64,000 nt of DNA from Pogonophryne albipinna (taxonomy: Eukaryota; Chordata; Actinopteri; Perciformes; Artedidraconidae): the NCBI GenBank assembly GCA_028583405.1, contig CM053250.1:38761142-38825141 (forward strand), given 5' to 3'. The position numbers were made by a program, and so were the translations under genes. The stretch's first letter is position 1; every line of letters starts with the position of its first letter. This document shows positions 35,401-46,987 of this stretch, piece after piece. Below the pieces are notes generated by a model, which worked only from the letters and a program-made list of their open reading frames with translations, made no database searches and was not told the origin of the DNA.

Positions 35401-38400
35401 ACAAACATTTGTTGGACGTTTTTGTCGCTACAGACAGTGTAATTACACAGAGTGGGACTAGTGGTGGCGCTGTTAACCACACTTCCAGCTTGTGCATGGG
35501 CTCATTAACATGGAATAAGTGTATCCTCTTGTGTATCAAGTTGTCATGTTGACCTGAGTGAGGGTGGCACATTTAGAACCACAATATTTGAACTGGGTGT
35601 TGGATGCACCCTCCATGTGTCTTGTGACCGGTTGGAAAACGATGGACTCAATTTCTCACGTGCTTGCAGAGACACATTTTGATGTCAATAATAGATACAT
35701 CTCCCCAGCAGTCAGGCGATTGATCTGCAAAATGAAGTTTGTGCCTGTGAATGTCAGCGTGTTTTGCATTTGTTTGTCTTCAGTGAGAAGGTAACCCTTT
35801 CACGAGTTCTGCCTCACCTCCTTGGTCCTCTGAACAGAAAATGCCTTTACTTTTCTCCCCCTCATTTTATCTTTCTTGGCATATTTGGGAATTTGCATGT
35901 TTGCTTCTTGCTCTTTTCTGGTGGTGTATGTATTTTGTAGATAAAAGTTCAGCAGTGCAGTTAAGAGAAATTAGTTGGGTAAACAGTGGTAAATGTCAAT
36001 GATAAAGTTCTGTTGAAGCTCATCTGATTAGCAGGGCTACGCAGGTGTCTTATCTTGCCTGTGCAACAGAGGGTAAAATGGAAATGATTGCGTTGTCCTG
36101 AGCAGTAGATGCCTATCCCAGAAACGTCTCTACCGCTGAGCCGAGCCGCCGGACTCCAGGGACCCAGGGGTGCTGCATGGAGATCATGGGGAGGGAGAGG
36201 AGAAGAGAGAAGGATGTTGTTAGATTCAGGCCTTTTATCAGCCAGCATTGTAGATGATGTGAGTTGCCATCAATGCAGAAGGTGAGGTCGGATTTGTTAA
36301 TGCAAGTTTTAGACTTGGCTGATAAATTGATAAAGCTGTAGAAACATACCATTGCAGGATACCAAAGACACAACCTAATTCATTGTTTACTGTTAATGAT
36401 CACTTTAACATGCCATCCTTCGTGAAAGACATATAGTAAGTAAAAAAAAAACTGAAAAGTAAATCACTTACTTTCAAAACACTAAAATCCCTAAGATGCT
36501 TTTACTAATCTTTACAGACTTTTTAAAGATTTGCAGATACTTGATTCACATACATATGTTTATGAAAACTTTTCAGCAGCAGAACTCCATATATTTAATA
36601 TTGACAGTGAATCAAAATACTATGCTATAAAGACTGAGCAAAACGTGTGGGTAGTTTTAAACTCTGGTCCTTATGAAAATAAAGCCTTGGAGTATTTGGT
36701 GGATGTTAATTATTAATCAGAGAAGATCAATGATTCAATTAGTTATCTTGCTTACTACAATTAGCTCTTTGCTGAACTGTTGCTGCTCCTAGTCGGCAAG
36801 CAGTGCAGGTTACTGGAAGTTTTGAGGCTGGCGTGGTTTCGTTCAAAGAACAGAGGTCGGTTATCAGAGAGTCATCTGAAGCCTGCGTGCTCCCAGCAGG
36901 CCGTGGGGCTCATACTGTAGCTCTGCAGGTGACCAGAGAGCTACTCCGACAAGAAGAGAGGAAGCAGCGGGTTTTAAATGACCCGGGGATGGAAAAGGTC
37001 ACAGGCTGCAGTAACCAACGGCCATTGATGTCCTCAGGCTAGGTTAAAGGGCACTTCCAGGTGTAAATACAGAAGTTGTTTTGTATTTCACATTGAATCA
37101 GGATCAAGTGAAATTCAAATATATGCCTTAGTTGCCTTAAGGTGGAGTCCCAACATGTGTAATCATAAAACACATAACTCCATATTTGATTACATTAAAA
37201 TACATCATTTGTCCTGTTTTTCCCATGAGAACTACAGAAGTGGAGGCATTGGGATTTGTCATTCAGCAGAGGTTAAACCCCACCTATTAGTGCGGGGTCG
37301 GAGTAACACGCAGATAAAGATTTCCTGTTGTGTGGTGTCAAAAAATCAATAGCTCTGCCACGATGTGCTCATTTGATATCAACAATAGTCTTTTTCAAAA
37401 TCAATTAGGCCGGATAGAGAAGAACATCAGTGTAGGGTGACACCTTTTCTCCCTCTTTCTTCATCATTGATATCCAGGCAGACTGTTTGTTCCTGTTGGA
37501 CAAACAGGTAGGCTGCCCTTATGCAAGGATAACTAATGAGTGACTCCCTGCACACGCTTAGCCTACACAATGTTAGACCTCTACTCTTAAAGAACCTACA
37601 CACAGATGTCACTGGATGACCACGAAAAAGAAAAGCTACAAATCAAATGTATCTAAAAAATGGGTCACTTTGTAGAACTGCCATCATCGTATCGCTGTAT
37701 CTTCTGAGAACACAATAATGAATCTACCTAATTAAGTATAGAGTAACGCTCATTTTATATCCAGTAGGGCTCAAGCGGACATATGAAATATTTGTTTTTG
37801 TTGATAAAAATGCATTCTTATCAATGTGATGAGGTGTTATGATGGCCTCATTATCACTCAAACTTGTACAGTGATTTTTGTTGACATTATCCGTTATAGT
37901 TTGAGCCCAAGCACAAACGTGCCAAAAACATGGCTGCCATCAATAGAAACTAGGTAAAGATAGGCAGGGCTTAGAAGTCATCAACAATGTATCCAATGAT
38001 CATGAAATGTGGTGTATATGTTCAGTATGTGTTTAGGAATAGGTGTACAAAAGCATCTTTGTCCTGACCCATAGGTAGGGGATATCACAAATGTGTAGCT
38101 CAAAACCCTGAAGACAGAATTTCCCCAAATTTGATACACATGCTCTAGGGGCAAGTTTTAGGTAAGATCTGAAGTAGCATGACAACTGACGCTTAATGCT
38201 AAGGAGTTGTTGATAGCTCAACAGTTAGACTATCATTATGTCACAGGAGAACACCCTATTTTTGTGTCAAACTTTAACAAGCTTGTTCACTAAACATGGT
38301 CTGCTCCAAATTGTTATATAGAGCATTAGTTGTAATGCAACCTATTTGAGGAAGGAAATATTGGGAGCGTTTTTTTATCATTTATATTTTCAGCATCACA

Positions 38401-38550
38401 CTCATTACAAAAATAAGTATACAATAATAAAGGTAATCTGTATAATATCCATTGAGTGAACTCAGTTATTAAACAATAGAACTGTTGGTCAAGTGACAAA
38501 CCAAATACAATAAATCAGTACTGATCCAGAATTCCTAGATCACACACACT

Positions 38551-39198
38551 CAGGGGTTAAGTTGGGATTTGATGTGTGGAGGTTCGAGGGGGGGGGGGGT
38601 TGTTGAGGATCTCATGATTTGACCTTAAGGGCTATACTGTATGAAATGCACACATTGATGCCACCAAATCACACAATAAAAATAGAAAGTACTACAAATA
38701 AATGTATTTACATCCAAAGTTCTTAATATATCATCTTTTTACAAATATCCAACCTTTAAATTGCTATTTTAAATCTACATTGCTCTGCACACTTGCTAAA
38801 GAACATATGTGAGTAAATCTCACTTTAAACTATTTAATGATGACTGATCATAACTCGGCTTTATGCACACACATACATTTTGCATGGTTTAAGAAACGGG
38901 CTCCGTGTTACAGGACGGGTCGGGGGTTCTGCGGCACCGCTGCAGACTCATTACAGGGAGGAGCCACAGCTCCTGATCGGAGCAGAGACACACACTCACT
39001 ATGCCGAAAAACTATAGCCGGTCAGAGAGATCTGCTATTTTAAAGTAAAGGCAACACATAACGACCCTAAATATAATATATATTAAGAACGAGAACAGTT
39101 TTAACATATATGACAAATGTGCGAGGGTGATGACTTCAGAGCATCGTCCTATGTGCCGGGGCTGAGCCCCGAACAGCCCCGGACCAATTTAACCCCTG
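38551..39198. mobile_element. hAT non-autonomous element with perfect 8-bp target duplication
   Basis: CAGGGGTTAAGTTGGGAT on the left and, inverted, CAGGGGTTAAATTGGTCC on the right; CACACACT directly flanks both ends (38543-38550, 39199-39206). It contains a G-run at 38589-38600. No transposase frame. Confidence 0.85.
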
Positions 39199-39376
39199 CA
39201 CACACTCCACCAGCAAACAGCTGTCTGCTACCTTCAGCTGTTTTTCTCCCCCCCACCCCTCTCATCAGTTAATTGTGTCATTCCATGAATGGTGGAATGA
39301 TTGTTTTATTGTGTTGGCTTGTCAAAGAGGTCTGGGACGCCCCAGTGGCTGCTGAAGCGTCCGTATTGATAAGCGC

Positions 39377-39616
<240 letters not shown>

Positions 39617-40362
39617 TTCAGAGCTGTGAGGCTGTGTGAATACTGACGCTGGATGATTTGGACTTTGGATGATCTGCTACTACCCTCACTGCTTGTACGG
39701 TTCATCCAACACACAGAAAGTGTTTGTGTGTCTGTGCTCGCACACCCAGCACAGTGGTGGGGGTATTATCATATCGAGCAGTGAGGGTAGTAGCAGCCAT
39801 ATCGACAAGGAGCGCTGGGTTATTATGCAGGTCTGGTGGGCAGCAGGGGTAATTAACAGAGATTAGGATTGTTGGAGGCCTCATGTAACCGCGGCGACAC
39901 AGGTAACCTGCTGGGATTAGCAAGCAGCACTAGTGGAAGTGCAACGATAGCACTTTCTCTCTACTAACATGAAAAGGCAGTGCTTTATTAAAAAGACTCC
40001 CTGACAACTGCTTGATCAACAGTCGTTGGTGCTGCCATTAAATATCCGTTCTAACAGGTCACAATGTTTACATACCGTGTTCACCATTTTAGTTCAGCAT
40101 GAGTATGCAATTATTCAATAATTACAAAGTCCATTTATAGATTGGCAGTATTTAGTGACAAGCCAAATTAACATTTTGACCTGATGGTGGGCTTTATGAA
40201 GAGTCAGAAAATCACAGGGTCGGGGTCAAGATGTATCCGCTTACAAAATAAGTGCCTGTCCACAATAACGTGGCAGTTCTTCACTTGTTGAGATAAAGTA
40301 TTTCAGTCTGGAAATACATGTGGAACCTATCCACAAACTGACAGTGCTATTAGAAATTGTTT

Positions 40363-41020
40363 TTAAAGGTCTCCTATCATGCAAAATGTACTTTCTTTGT
40401 CTTTTATAGATAAATATGTGTCTCCGGTGTGTCAGGAGACTCACAAAGTGTCAGAAAACAAAACTCTCTCTTTTCCTCCGTACCCACATCTCTAAAAACG
40501 GGGGTACAATGGAGCTGATCCAGATTTGCGTCCGATATGACGTAATATCGGAAATGTGGGCTGGATTTACGCTCACAGCCCTATCAGAAACGCTTACATT
40601 AGCAAGCATCGCTAACACTCAGAGCTAACCTATACTGGAGAGAGTATGTGTAAAGAAGCCGGATATAAAAAGGAACTCACCTCGTGGTAAACCCGAGAGA
40701 GAAAAAGAGTTTGAGCTTCATACTGTTTCAGAAATAATCCTTGAAGTGGTTTTTAACATGATATGGCTTTTAGTCACGGCAACATTTAGCTGAGTATCTG
40801 GGTAGAATTCTCCTGCATGAGCTCCCCCACCTCTTTTTTATTTTCTTCTTTTCTTTTTACAGCTACGGACCCAGAATCAGCCCTTTAGTATCAGGGCTGA
40901 AATAGAGGGGTGATCTAGATGGCTAGAATGGGTGATCTGTTTGGTATTTTGAGCAAAACAATTCATAAATATGTTTTTTAAATATTTTTATATATTTGTA
41001 TACTTTAAAGCAACCCATAT
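40363..41020. mobile_element. TTAA-type element, family C, copy 1 (unexpanded)
   Basis: Starts TTAAAGGTCTCCTATCATGC. The first 150 bp are the reverse complement of the right part of the element at 46988-48542, including TGTGTCTCCGGTGTGTCAGG once only. The distal part (AGAGGGGTGATC, GATCTGTTTGGTATTTTGAGC) matches the element at 52563-52990. The right terminus is eroded, so the end is approximate. Confidence 0.7.
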
Positions 41021-41550
41021 ATCCTACATTTTCTTGTAGAATTTACCTGTTTGTTTGTTTCTGTTGTGGTACTGACTCGCTGTCAGGCCAACAGGTGTCT
41101 TTGGATTGAAGAGACCGCTCCACATTGTTCTTGAATCTCAATCTCTACATGTATGGCAGCCAGAGGTGGGAGTAAGTCCTACATGTGCAAGTCATGAGCA
41201 AGTCTCAAGTCTTGACCTACAAGTATCAAGCAAGTCCCAAGTCACTGTGATGAGAGTCAAGCAAGTCAAGTCATACTAAATTCTGATGAATAAACCCATT
41301 TTCCGCATTTAAATCAGTTAAAAGACAGTGGTTATGAAAATGGATTCAACCCACACTATGATCTTCATTACATACACAGTTAATCATTTGAAATCTAATT
41401 TAGACCGATGACAATCATATTAGATTCATATTCACCCTAGAACTGCAGACAATATAGCTAGGACTCAAAAAGTCTGTTCAAAAAGGCAAATGCCATATAC
41501 GATTTTCTTACCTGGAATTTGCCATTACACATATTTAATTTAAATGTCTG

Positions 41551-41878
41551 TTAACACTAGAACCGCCAACAGCGTCAGCACCTACATAGATATCATTTTC
41601 AAATCATTTCATTTGTTCCTCTTCATCATTTCCTTATAAACTAAGTAGGACGATTTAAAACTCACTTAATTGGGTTAATTTTGAAAATGCTTCAGTTTAT
41701 CATCATAACAGATCAAAAAGTTCGGGATTCATTTTACAATAAATCAAGGAATGATGCACTTCTACAAACAAAAACAACATCATTAAAACATTTAAACAAA
41801 CTACTAAAAGTAGATGAACTACATTATTCAAAAGTTTACAGTAACTTCTGATAATAACACAGGGGAAATAAACGAGGC

Positions 41879-41941
<63 letters not shown>

Positions 41942-41999
41942 GACAGCCCGTCAGTATCAGGGTTAGTCAAAATGAATCCCTTGGCGGTTCTAGTGTTCA
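41551..41999. mobile_element. piggyBac-like MITE nested in the hAT element
   Basis: AACACTAGAACCGCCAA at 41553-41569 and its exact reverse complement at 41981-41997. TTAA precedes the left CACTAG; on the right it has become TTCA. A (CT)n array occupies its right half. The CACTAGAA-type end and TTAA fit piggyBac-like MITEs; no coding sequence. Confidence 0.6.
41881..41940. repeat. (CT)n microsatellite
   Basis: About 28 CT units inside the nested inverted-repeat element. Confidence 0.95.
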
Positions 42000-42078
42000 T
42001 TTACCGTTTTGTCTTCTCTTTGCTTAATCGATTTGAAACCAAGTCTAACGTAGCTTAAACTTAACGTTAGCTTTCTAG

Positions 42079-42288
42079 CTAACACAACACGTTCACGTAC
42101 CTTTCTCTGTTGGGTTTTTTGTAGTGACGAATGAAGTTGGATGTTGTGGTGGTCGTGTCACTGATCTTTATGCTGCAGACCCTGCATACCGCTGTTCTCT
42201 TCTTATTACCGTCATCGACAAAATGATCCTTGAATCCAAACTTTACTATTTTTGGAGTAACGCTAGCCGCTGCCATGTTAACTGGCAC
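42079..42288 (-). pseudogene. BED zinc-finger N-terminus of hAT transposase (decayed)
   Basis: 69 codons from MPVNMAAASVTPK. KRTAVCRVCSIKI gives Cys-x2-Cys; TSNFIRHYKKPNRERY aligns with the usual SNLxRHLKxxHxxRY, so the first zinc His is present and the second is replaced by Asn. The frame stops shortly after. It lies within the hAT element, oriented inward from its right end, as expected for exon 1. Confidence 0.65.
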
Positions 42289-44719
42289 TCCTGCCTTCTA
42301 ATGGGTTGCCAGGTTTGCGCGCATGGCGCTATAATCATCCAATCACATTTCGAAAAAACGAAACGTAATATCTCAATACAAAAACAAATGCAAATATTAA
42401 ATTTTGTCTCAAACTTAAGTCAAGTCTCAAGTCATGAATACCAAGTCAAAGTCAAGTCAAGTCTGTTATCAATGTTAGTCAGGCAAGTCTCAAGTCCAAA
42501 AATATGCGACTCGAGTCAAGTCATGTGACTCGAGTCCCCACCTCTGATTGCAGCCATTCCATTCCAGTGTCTGTTGAATTCCAAAACAGAGAAAAGTTGT
42601 CAGTAGTTTAGAGAATAAAATAAAAGAAGGTTCATTTTACTCAAACACATACCTTTAAATAGTAAAACCAGAGAGACTGATAATGCTGCAGTGCTCTCTT
42701 GTTTTTTTCCAGAACTGTATATGCCACAACAACAAATGTCTTTTTAAATTTTCCTGAAAGCATGCTTACATGATTGGATATGATGCAACAGGTCATGAAA
42801 GGAATAGGAAAACATGTGTTCAGCTTTTATCTGACAAACTAATGCTTGTGTTGGGCTTGTTTATAAGTTAATATCTGTGTTGGCTCACTGATCCCCGCAC
42901 TGTTTCCAAATGAGGGTCAAATGAGCTGGTCATGCTGATAAGAGTACCATGTGATGAAGAGTGGCCAATGGTTCAGAGGCAGACTGGACAAGGATGAAGG
43001 GCTGAGATAAGGAGGTCAGTGTGGCCGAAGTAAGGCCTCATGGGACAGGAGATAGGATCCTGGCTGGACTTCAGACTCTGCAGCAGGTTAGACTGTCTGA
43101 GGAGTCATGTTGGCGCTTGACCCGGGACAGAAATCTGACTCTGACCCGACATGAACCTGGTTCAGTTTGGTCCACATCCCAACAGACTTTGACAACTATC
43201 ATGTGTCAGAAAGCAAGACCCCAACGACCCACGTATTCCCTTTTTAATAAGTATTCTAACAAATAGGTAAGATTTTTTTCAAAATATTTGTGAAATTGAG
43301 CTCCAACCAAATTGAGTCATTCAATAAAAAATTCAGCCCAACCCGACCCGAGCACAACAGGTAGGGTCAGCTCTTGTTGCGTCTGGCATCAGTGTCACAC
43401 TCTCATGTGCACTGGGGCAAGAGAATGTCAAAATGTAGGACCGGTTACAGTGTGGCACAACCAGGACTGGTGAAGAAAGTGTGCCAGAAGCTGCTTGATG
43501 ATTAATAAAGCCCATTCGCTCCAGGTGCTTTGTGACAGCTGAACAATTTTTGCAACCCTTGCTTTAATCACTTGTTTTTATTAATTTCTACTACACACTT
43601 TTATTCTCCCCCCTCAAACCACACTCTTTCCTGCTCCCTCCTCCCCTCCATAACCCCAAGCCCGTCCCTCCACCACCACCTCCCTCTCAACCCCCCACCG
43701 GCTGTGGGAAAGCCATTTTATCAGCGTCTGTCCGTTGTTCTCTGGTGGGGATAGATACAGAGAAGATAGATGAGTGTTTTGACATGGAGAGTGTTAGACA
43801 AACACTCTTATCAGGCCCGCCACTTTAGACCGACCCCCCCGAAAAATTCGCCTGAACCATTGACTAGCTGAGAAGGGGAGGGAGGGAGGGAGGGGAGGGG
43901 CGGTCGGAGGTGGTAGGAGGGGAGGAGAGACAGATTTGTGTATGCGTTTCGATCAGAGATAACAGTGAAACCAGAAAGTTTCCCACTGTCACTCCCCAGT
44001 GTTTCTGACACATGTTGTTCCTCAGATGTGCAGAGACTTGTGTAAAGTACAGACTGCTGCCCATGCTGCACTCAGATCTGTTTTAAGTAGATGGATCAGT
44101 GTGCCATGCCTCTGGGCTAACTGGCTCTATCAGGACTGCAGCAGGCTCAGGCCTCAGCCGTCACAGCCATCCTTCGACAGTTATCAATTTGAGGAAGTAC
44201 ACAAGAAGTTTCCTCTGTTTCCCCGGCCAGGACAGAAAGAGCACTGCTGGTATCACACCCCCCCTGCTGGTGTCAAACCCCCCCTGCTGTCGAGCGTGGA
44301 CAGTTTCAGCTGTTTTGTCTGAACTGATGCATGGTTCAGCTCAAGTTCATCCACATTCTGTCTTTTTGTTTGTTGTTTTGTTTTTGCATTTGAGCCCGTC
44401 ATGTGGTCTCTATTAAATGCTATGGTTCATGTTTTAACACTATGAAAGGTATAAAAAACACTTTTTGATTAAAGACCATAGTTTCTATTAATACTAGTTA
44501 TCCCAGTATCGAATAGTCAGTAAAACATCTCCCTCTTCAAAAAAAAGCTTTAGTACTAAAAGCTATAAGTAAGGGTGACTACAAGCTATAAATAAATGAA
44601 ATATGTTAATGCTTACAAATCATTTGATAAAGGATGTTTTGATACCTATGATATAAATGTACCTACAGTTGTTTTATATCCCATGATGTTAACCAATCCT
44701 TTCTGTGTCCTTCCTCTAG

Positions 44720-44853
44720 ATGAGCTGGAGTTAAGTGAAGTAGGGGGGGGCAGCAAGGTGGTCGCTGGCAGGGATCTCGAAACAGACACAATGTGGGGCC
44801 CCTACCCAGGAATCCTCCAATCAGAGGGCAGCACAGAGGATCCTGATACAGAG
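44720..44853 (+). CDS. zfpm1: ZFPM (FOG) family cofactor, predicted coding exon 4 (start of PR-like domain)
   Basis: Internal exon preceded by CCTTCCTCTAG and followed by GTAAGA. It has two bases plus 44 codons and ends in phase 0. The split Asp codon opens DELELSEVGGG, and WGPYPGILQSEG follows. Counting from ELE, 24 residues precede the Trp of WGPYPG; the same ungapped distance separates ELE and WGPFPG in FOG2 as I remember it, with matching Gly, Lys, Arg, Leu and Thr between. This Trp-Gly-Pro motif corresponds to the beginning of the divergent PR (SET-related) domain described at the FOG1 N terminus. It resembles the FGPY-G motif of PRDM proteins, so a PRDM gene is the main alternative. The end, STEDPDTE, is acidic. 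A run of eight G (44742-44749) lies in the Val-Gly-Gly-Gly codons and could hide a frame error. No exon carrying the rest of the PR domain or a zinc finger was found downstream in the window. Confidence 0.87.
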
Positions 44854-45408
44854 GTAAGACCTCCACTTACCTCTTGCAAAGAGTCTGTCATGGTGACTGA
44901 GGCTGAGCCACTATCACTATGTATCAATCCTTATACACATGGACATGATGCTCTTCCTGAATAGCCTCAATGCACTATAACAAATGATGAAAAGCCATTG
45001 TAAAACAATAGAAGGTTTCAATCATCTTAATTTATGAATTATGTTTGTCCTACGTTGTTGAATTTGTGATATTGAGGTATTTGTTCTGCTTTTGGTGCCC
45101 TTGTCTTGCATTGAAATCCTGCTAGATATTACCACTAGAAGATTACAGATATTCTAAACATATTCATTTATAGTATTGACTGTATAGAGTTGACATCAAT
45201 ATAAACTATATTGTAACACTGTTGGAGAGCTAAAGCTTCAGTTCAAAATCGTATTATGTATATTTTCTAATATCTGCTAACCGTGGCTGACGGCACACAC
45301 AATTATCTATATTTTCTAAATTCCACCAGTGATATCTGACCTGTAATTGCAAGTACAAATAAGTTGTTATTCCAAACTAGTTTGAAGCTGTCGACAATTA
45401 CTGTTTAA

Positions 45409-46858
45409 CAGTGGTGGCTGGTGGAAAATATTTTTGGTGGGGCTGTTGATATAGTGAGTAAAACATTTTTTTTTGGGAGAAATGACCCCTTAAATTAGGA
45501 CTTCTGGTGATGTTATGGCGCGTTTCCACGGCAGGGCTGAGCTCGCTTTAAGCGTGCCGAGCCGTGCGGGGCCCGTTTTTGGTTGCGTTTCCACTTGGCC
45601 TAGTACCGGCTAGCGGGTCCTAATTCACAGTATTTCTGGCCCCATAAAATCGTGGTTCTAGGGCCAGGGACAACCAGGCTGATTATGCTAAACTAGAGAG
45701 AGAATCGCTGGCAAGGGGGCTACAACTACAACAAGATGAACATATTTGACCGTGATTTAATTGTAATACACGTTTCAAAATGATGCCGAATTAACAACAT
45801 ACTGATACCGGTTAGTAAAAACCATGAATTAATGCTTTGCCAAGTCTGCAGACAGACGGCAGGCGAAAAACCCTTTTAAAATGCGTGTTTTCTAAATGGC
45901 GCTTGGCTAAGCTAACGTTATATATGCTCCGACCGTCCACACTCACAACAACGGCCTATACAGACATAAATAAACCAGCGACTGTATTCTCCATGACACA
46001 GACAGTCTGTGGTTTGTACTTGTTTAACTTTTGTCTAGTTTCTGAACAGATCGTATCTGTCCCCGGCTGTTTGAAGAGCAAGCATGGGAAACAAAAGACA
46101 GCATTTACCTGTTTGCATCCAGCTAGCCATGCCTTTCTGGTGTACCAGCTACGTGAGAAGCCTTGTTGATAAGTTTTTTTTTTTCACGAGCTTGCTGCGA
46201 TATATACAAATCGGGTTGGTCCGGTCCAAGGTCTTTAAGCAACAGTTTATCTCCCAAACTTCTCCTTTCGAAAGGATTGGAGATGAGCTCTTGAACGGAA
46301 TTGGGCGGGGACCGAGGTCCGGAGACTCCACCTGCACATGAAGCCATCCTCATCAACTACTGCCGTACTGCGTCACCCCACCGGATACGAGTCACTAGTG
46401 TCCAAACTACTCACAGACTGGACCGGGCGCTGACATTGGCGCCCGGTGATCATCAGATTTGACGACGCTGATTGGCTGAAATTATGTTTCGGCATCATAG
46501 TTTACAGATAGCAACAGTCAGCTGCTAGTGGCTGCTGCTGCACTGGTTGAGGGCTCTTTTCTTACCGCCCAGACGAGAGAGGGTAATGACCATAGACTGT
46601 ATATATAAAGGTAATGACACATGGGCAAGGCCAGGCAGGAAACATGTGACTTATCAGTAACTTTAGACATCGTCGTAACACAATTTTAAACGAGATTTTA
46701 TTGTAGATTATACATTTTACTGATACCAATTATATAATATTTACCTTGTTTATTAAAAAAAATATATATATTTTTTTTAATATATTTTTTATTTTTATTT
46801 TGTATGTGGGAAGAGGTGGGGCGGCGCCCCGAGCGCCCCTATGGGCCGGCCACCACTG
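45409..46858. mobile_element. hAT element with perfect 8-bp target duplication, 1450 bp
   Basis: CAGTGGTGGCTGG on the left, inverted CAGTGGTGGCCGG on the right; CTGTTTAA flanks both ends (45401-45408, 46859-46866). The interior contains further repeat sequence: a GGCGCGTTTCCACGGCAGGG segment at 45519 and CATAGACTGTATATATAAAG at 46592. Frames of up to 110 codons inside show no recognisable transposase. Confidence 0.88.
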
Positions 46859-46987
46859 CTGTTTAATCTTTATAAGAATAGTCTTGGAACAATTTGTTAA
46901 TTATTTTAGAAAATTGTTCAGAAAATGAATTCAGTCTGCAATTTCATTGTTTCTTCATTAAAAAAAGAAAACTTCACAAGTAAAGAC

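Larger units (their letters stand above)
41161..42546 (-). mobile_element. hAT element with AAGTC subterminal repeats and BED-finger exon
   Basis: Ends CAGAGGTGGGAGTAAGTC and, inverted, CAGAGGTGGGGACTCGAGTC. Flanking octamers ATGGCAGC and ATTGCAGC match at 7 of 8. Many CAAGTC/AAGTCTCAAGTC words lie within 120 bp of each end. A 70-codon BED frame remains; the rest of the transposase is gone and the middle was invaded by a second element (41551-41999). Confidence 0.85.

Noticed and set aside
45837..46341. Frames of 85-110 codons inside the hAT element
   Set aside because: No recognisable transposase or host domain; overlapping frames on both strands.
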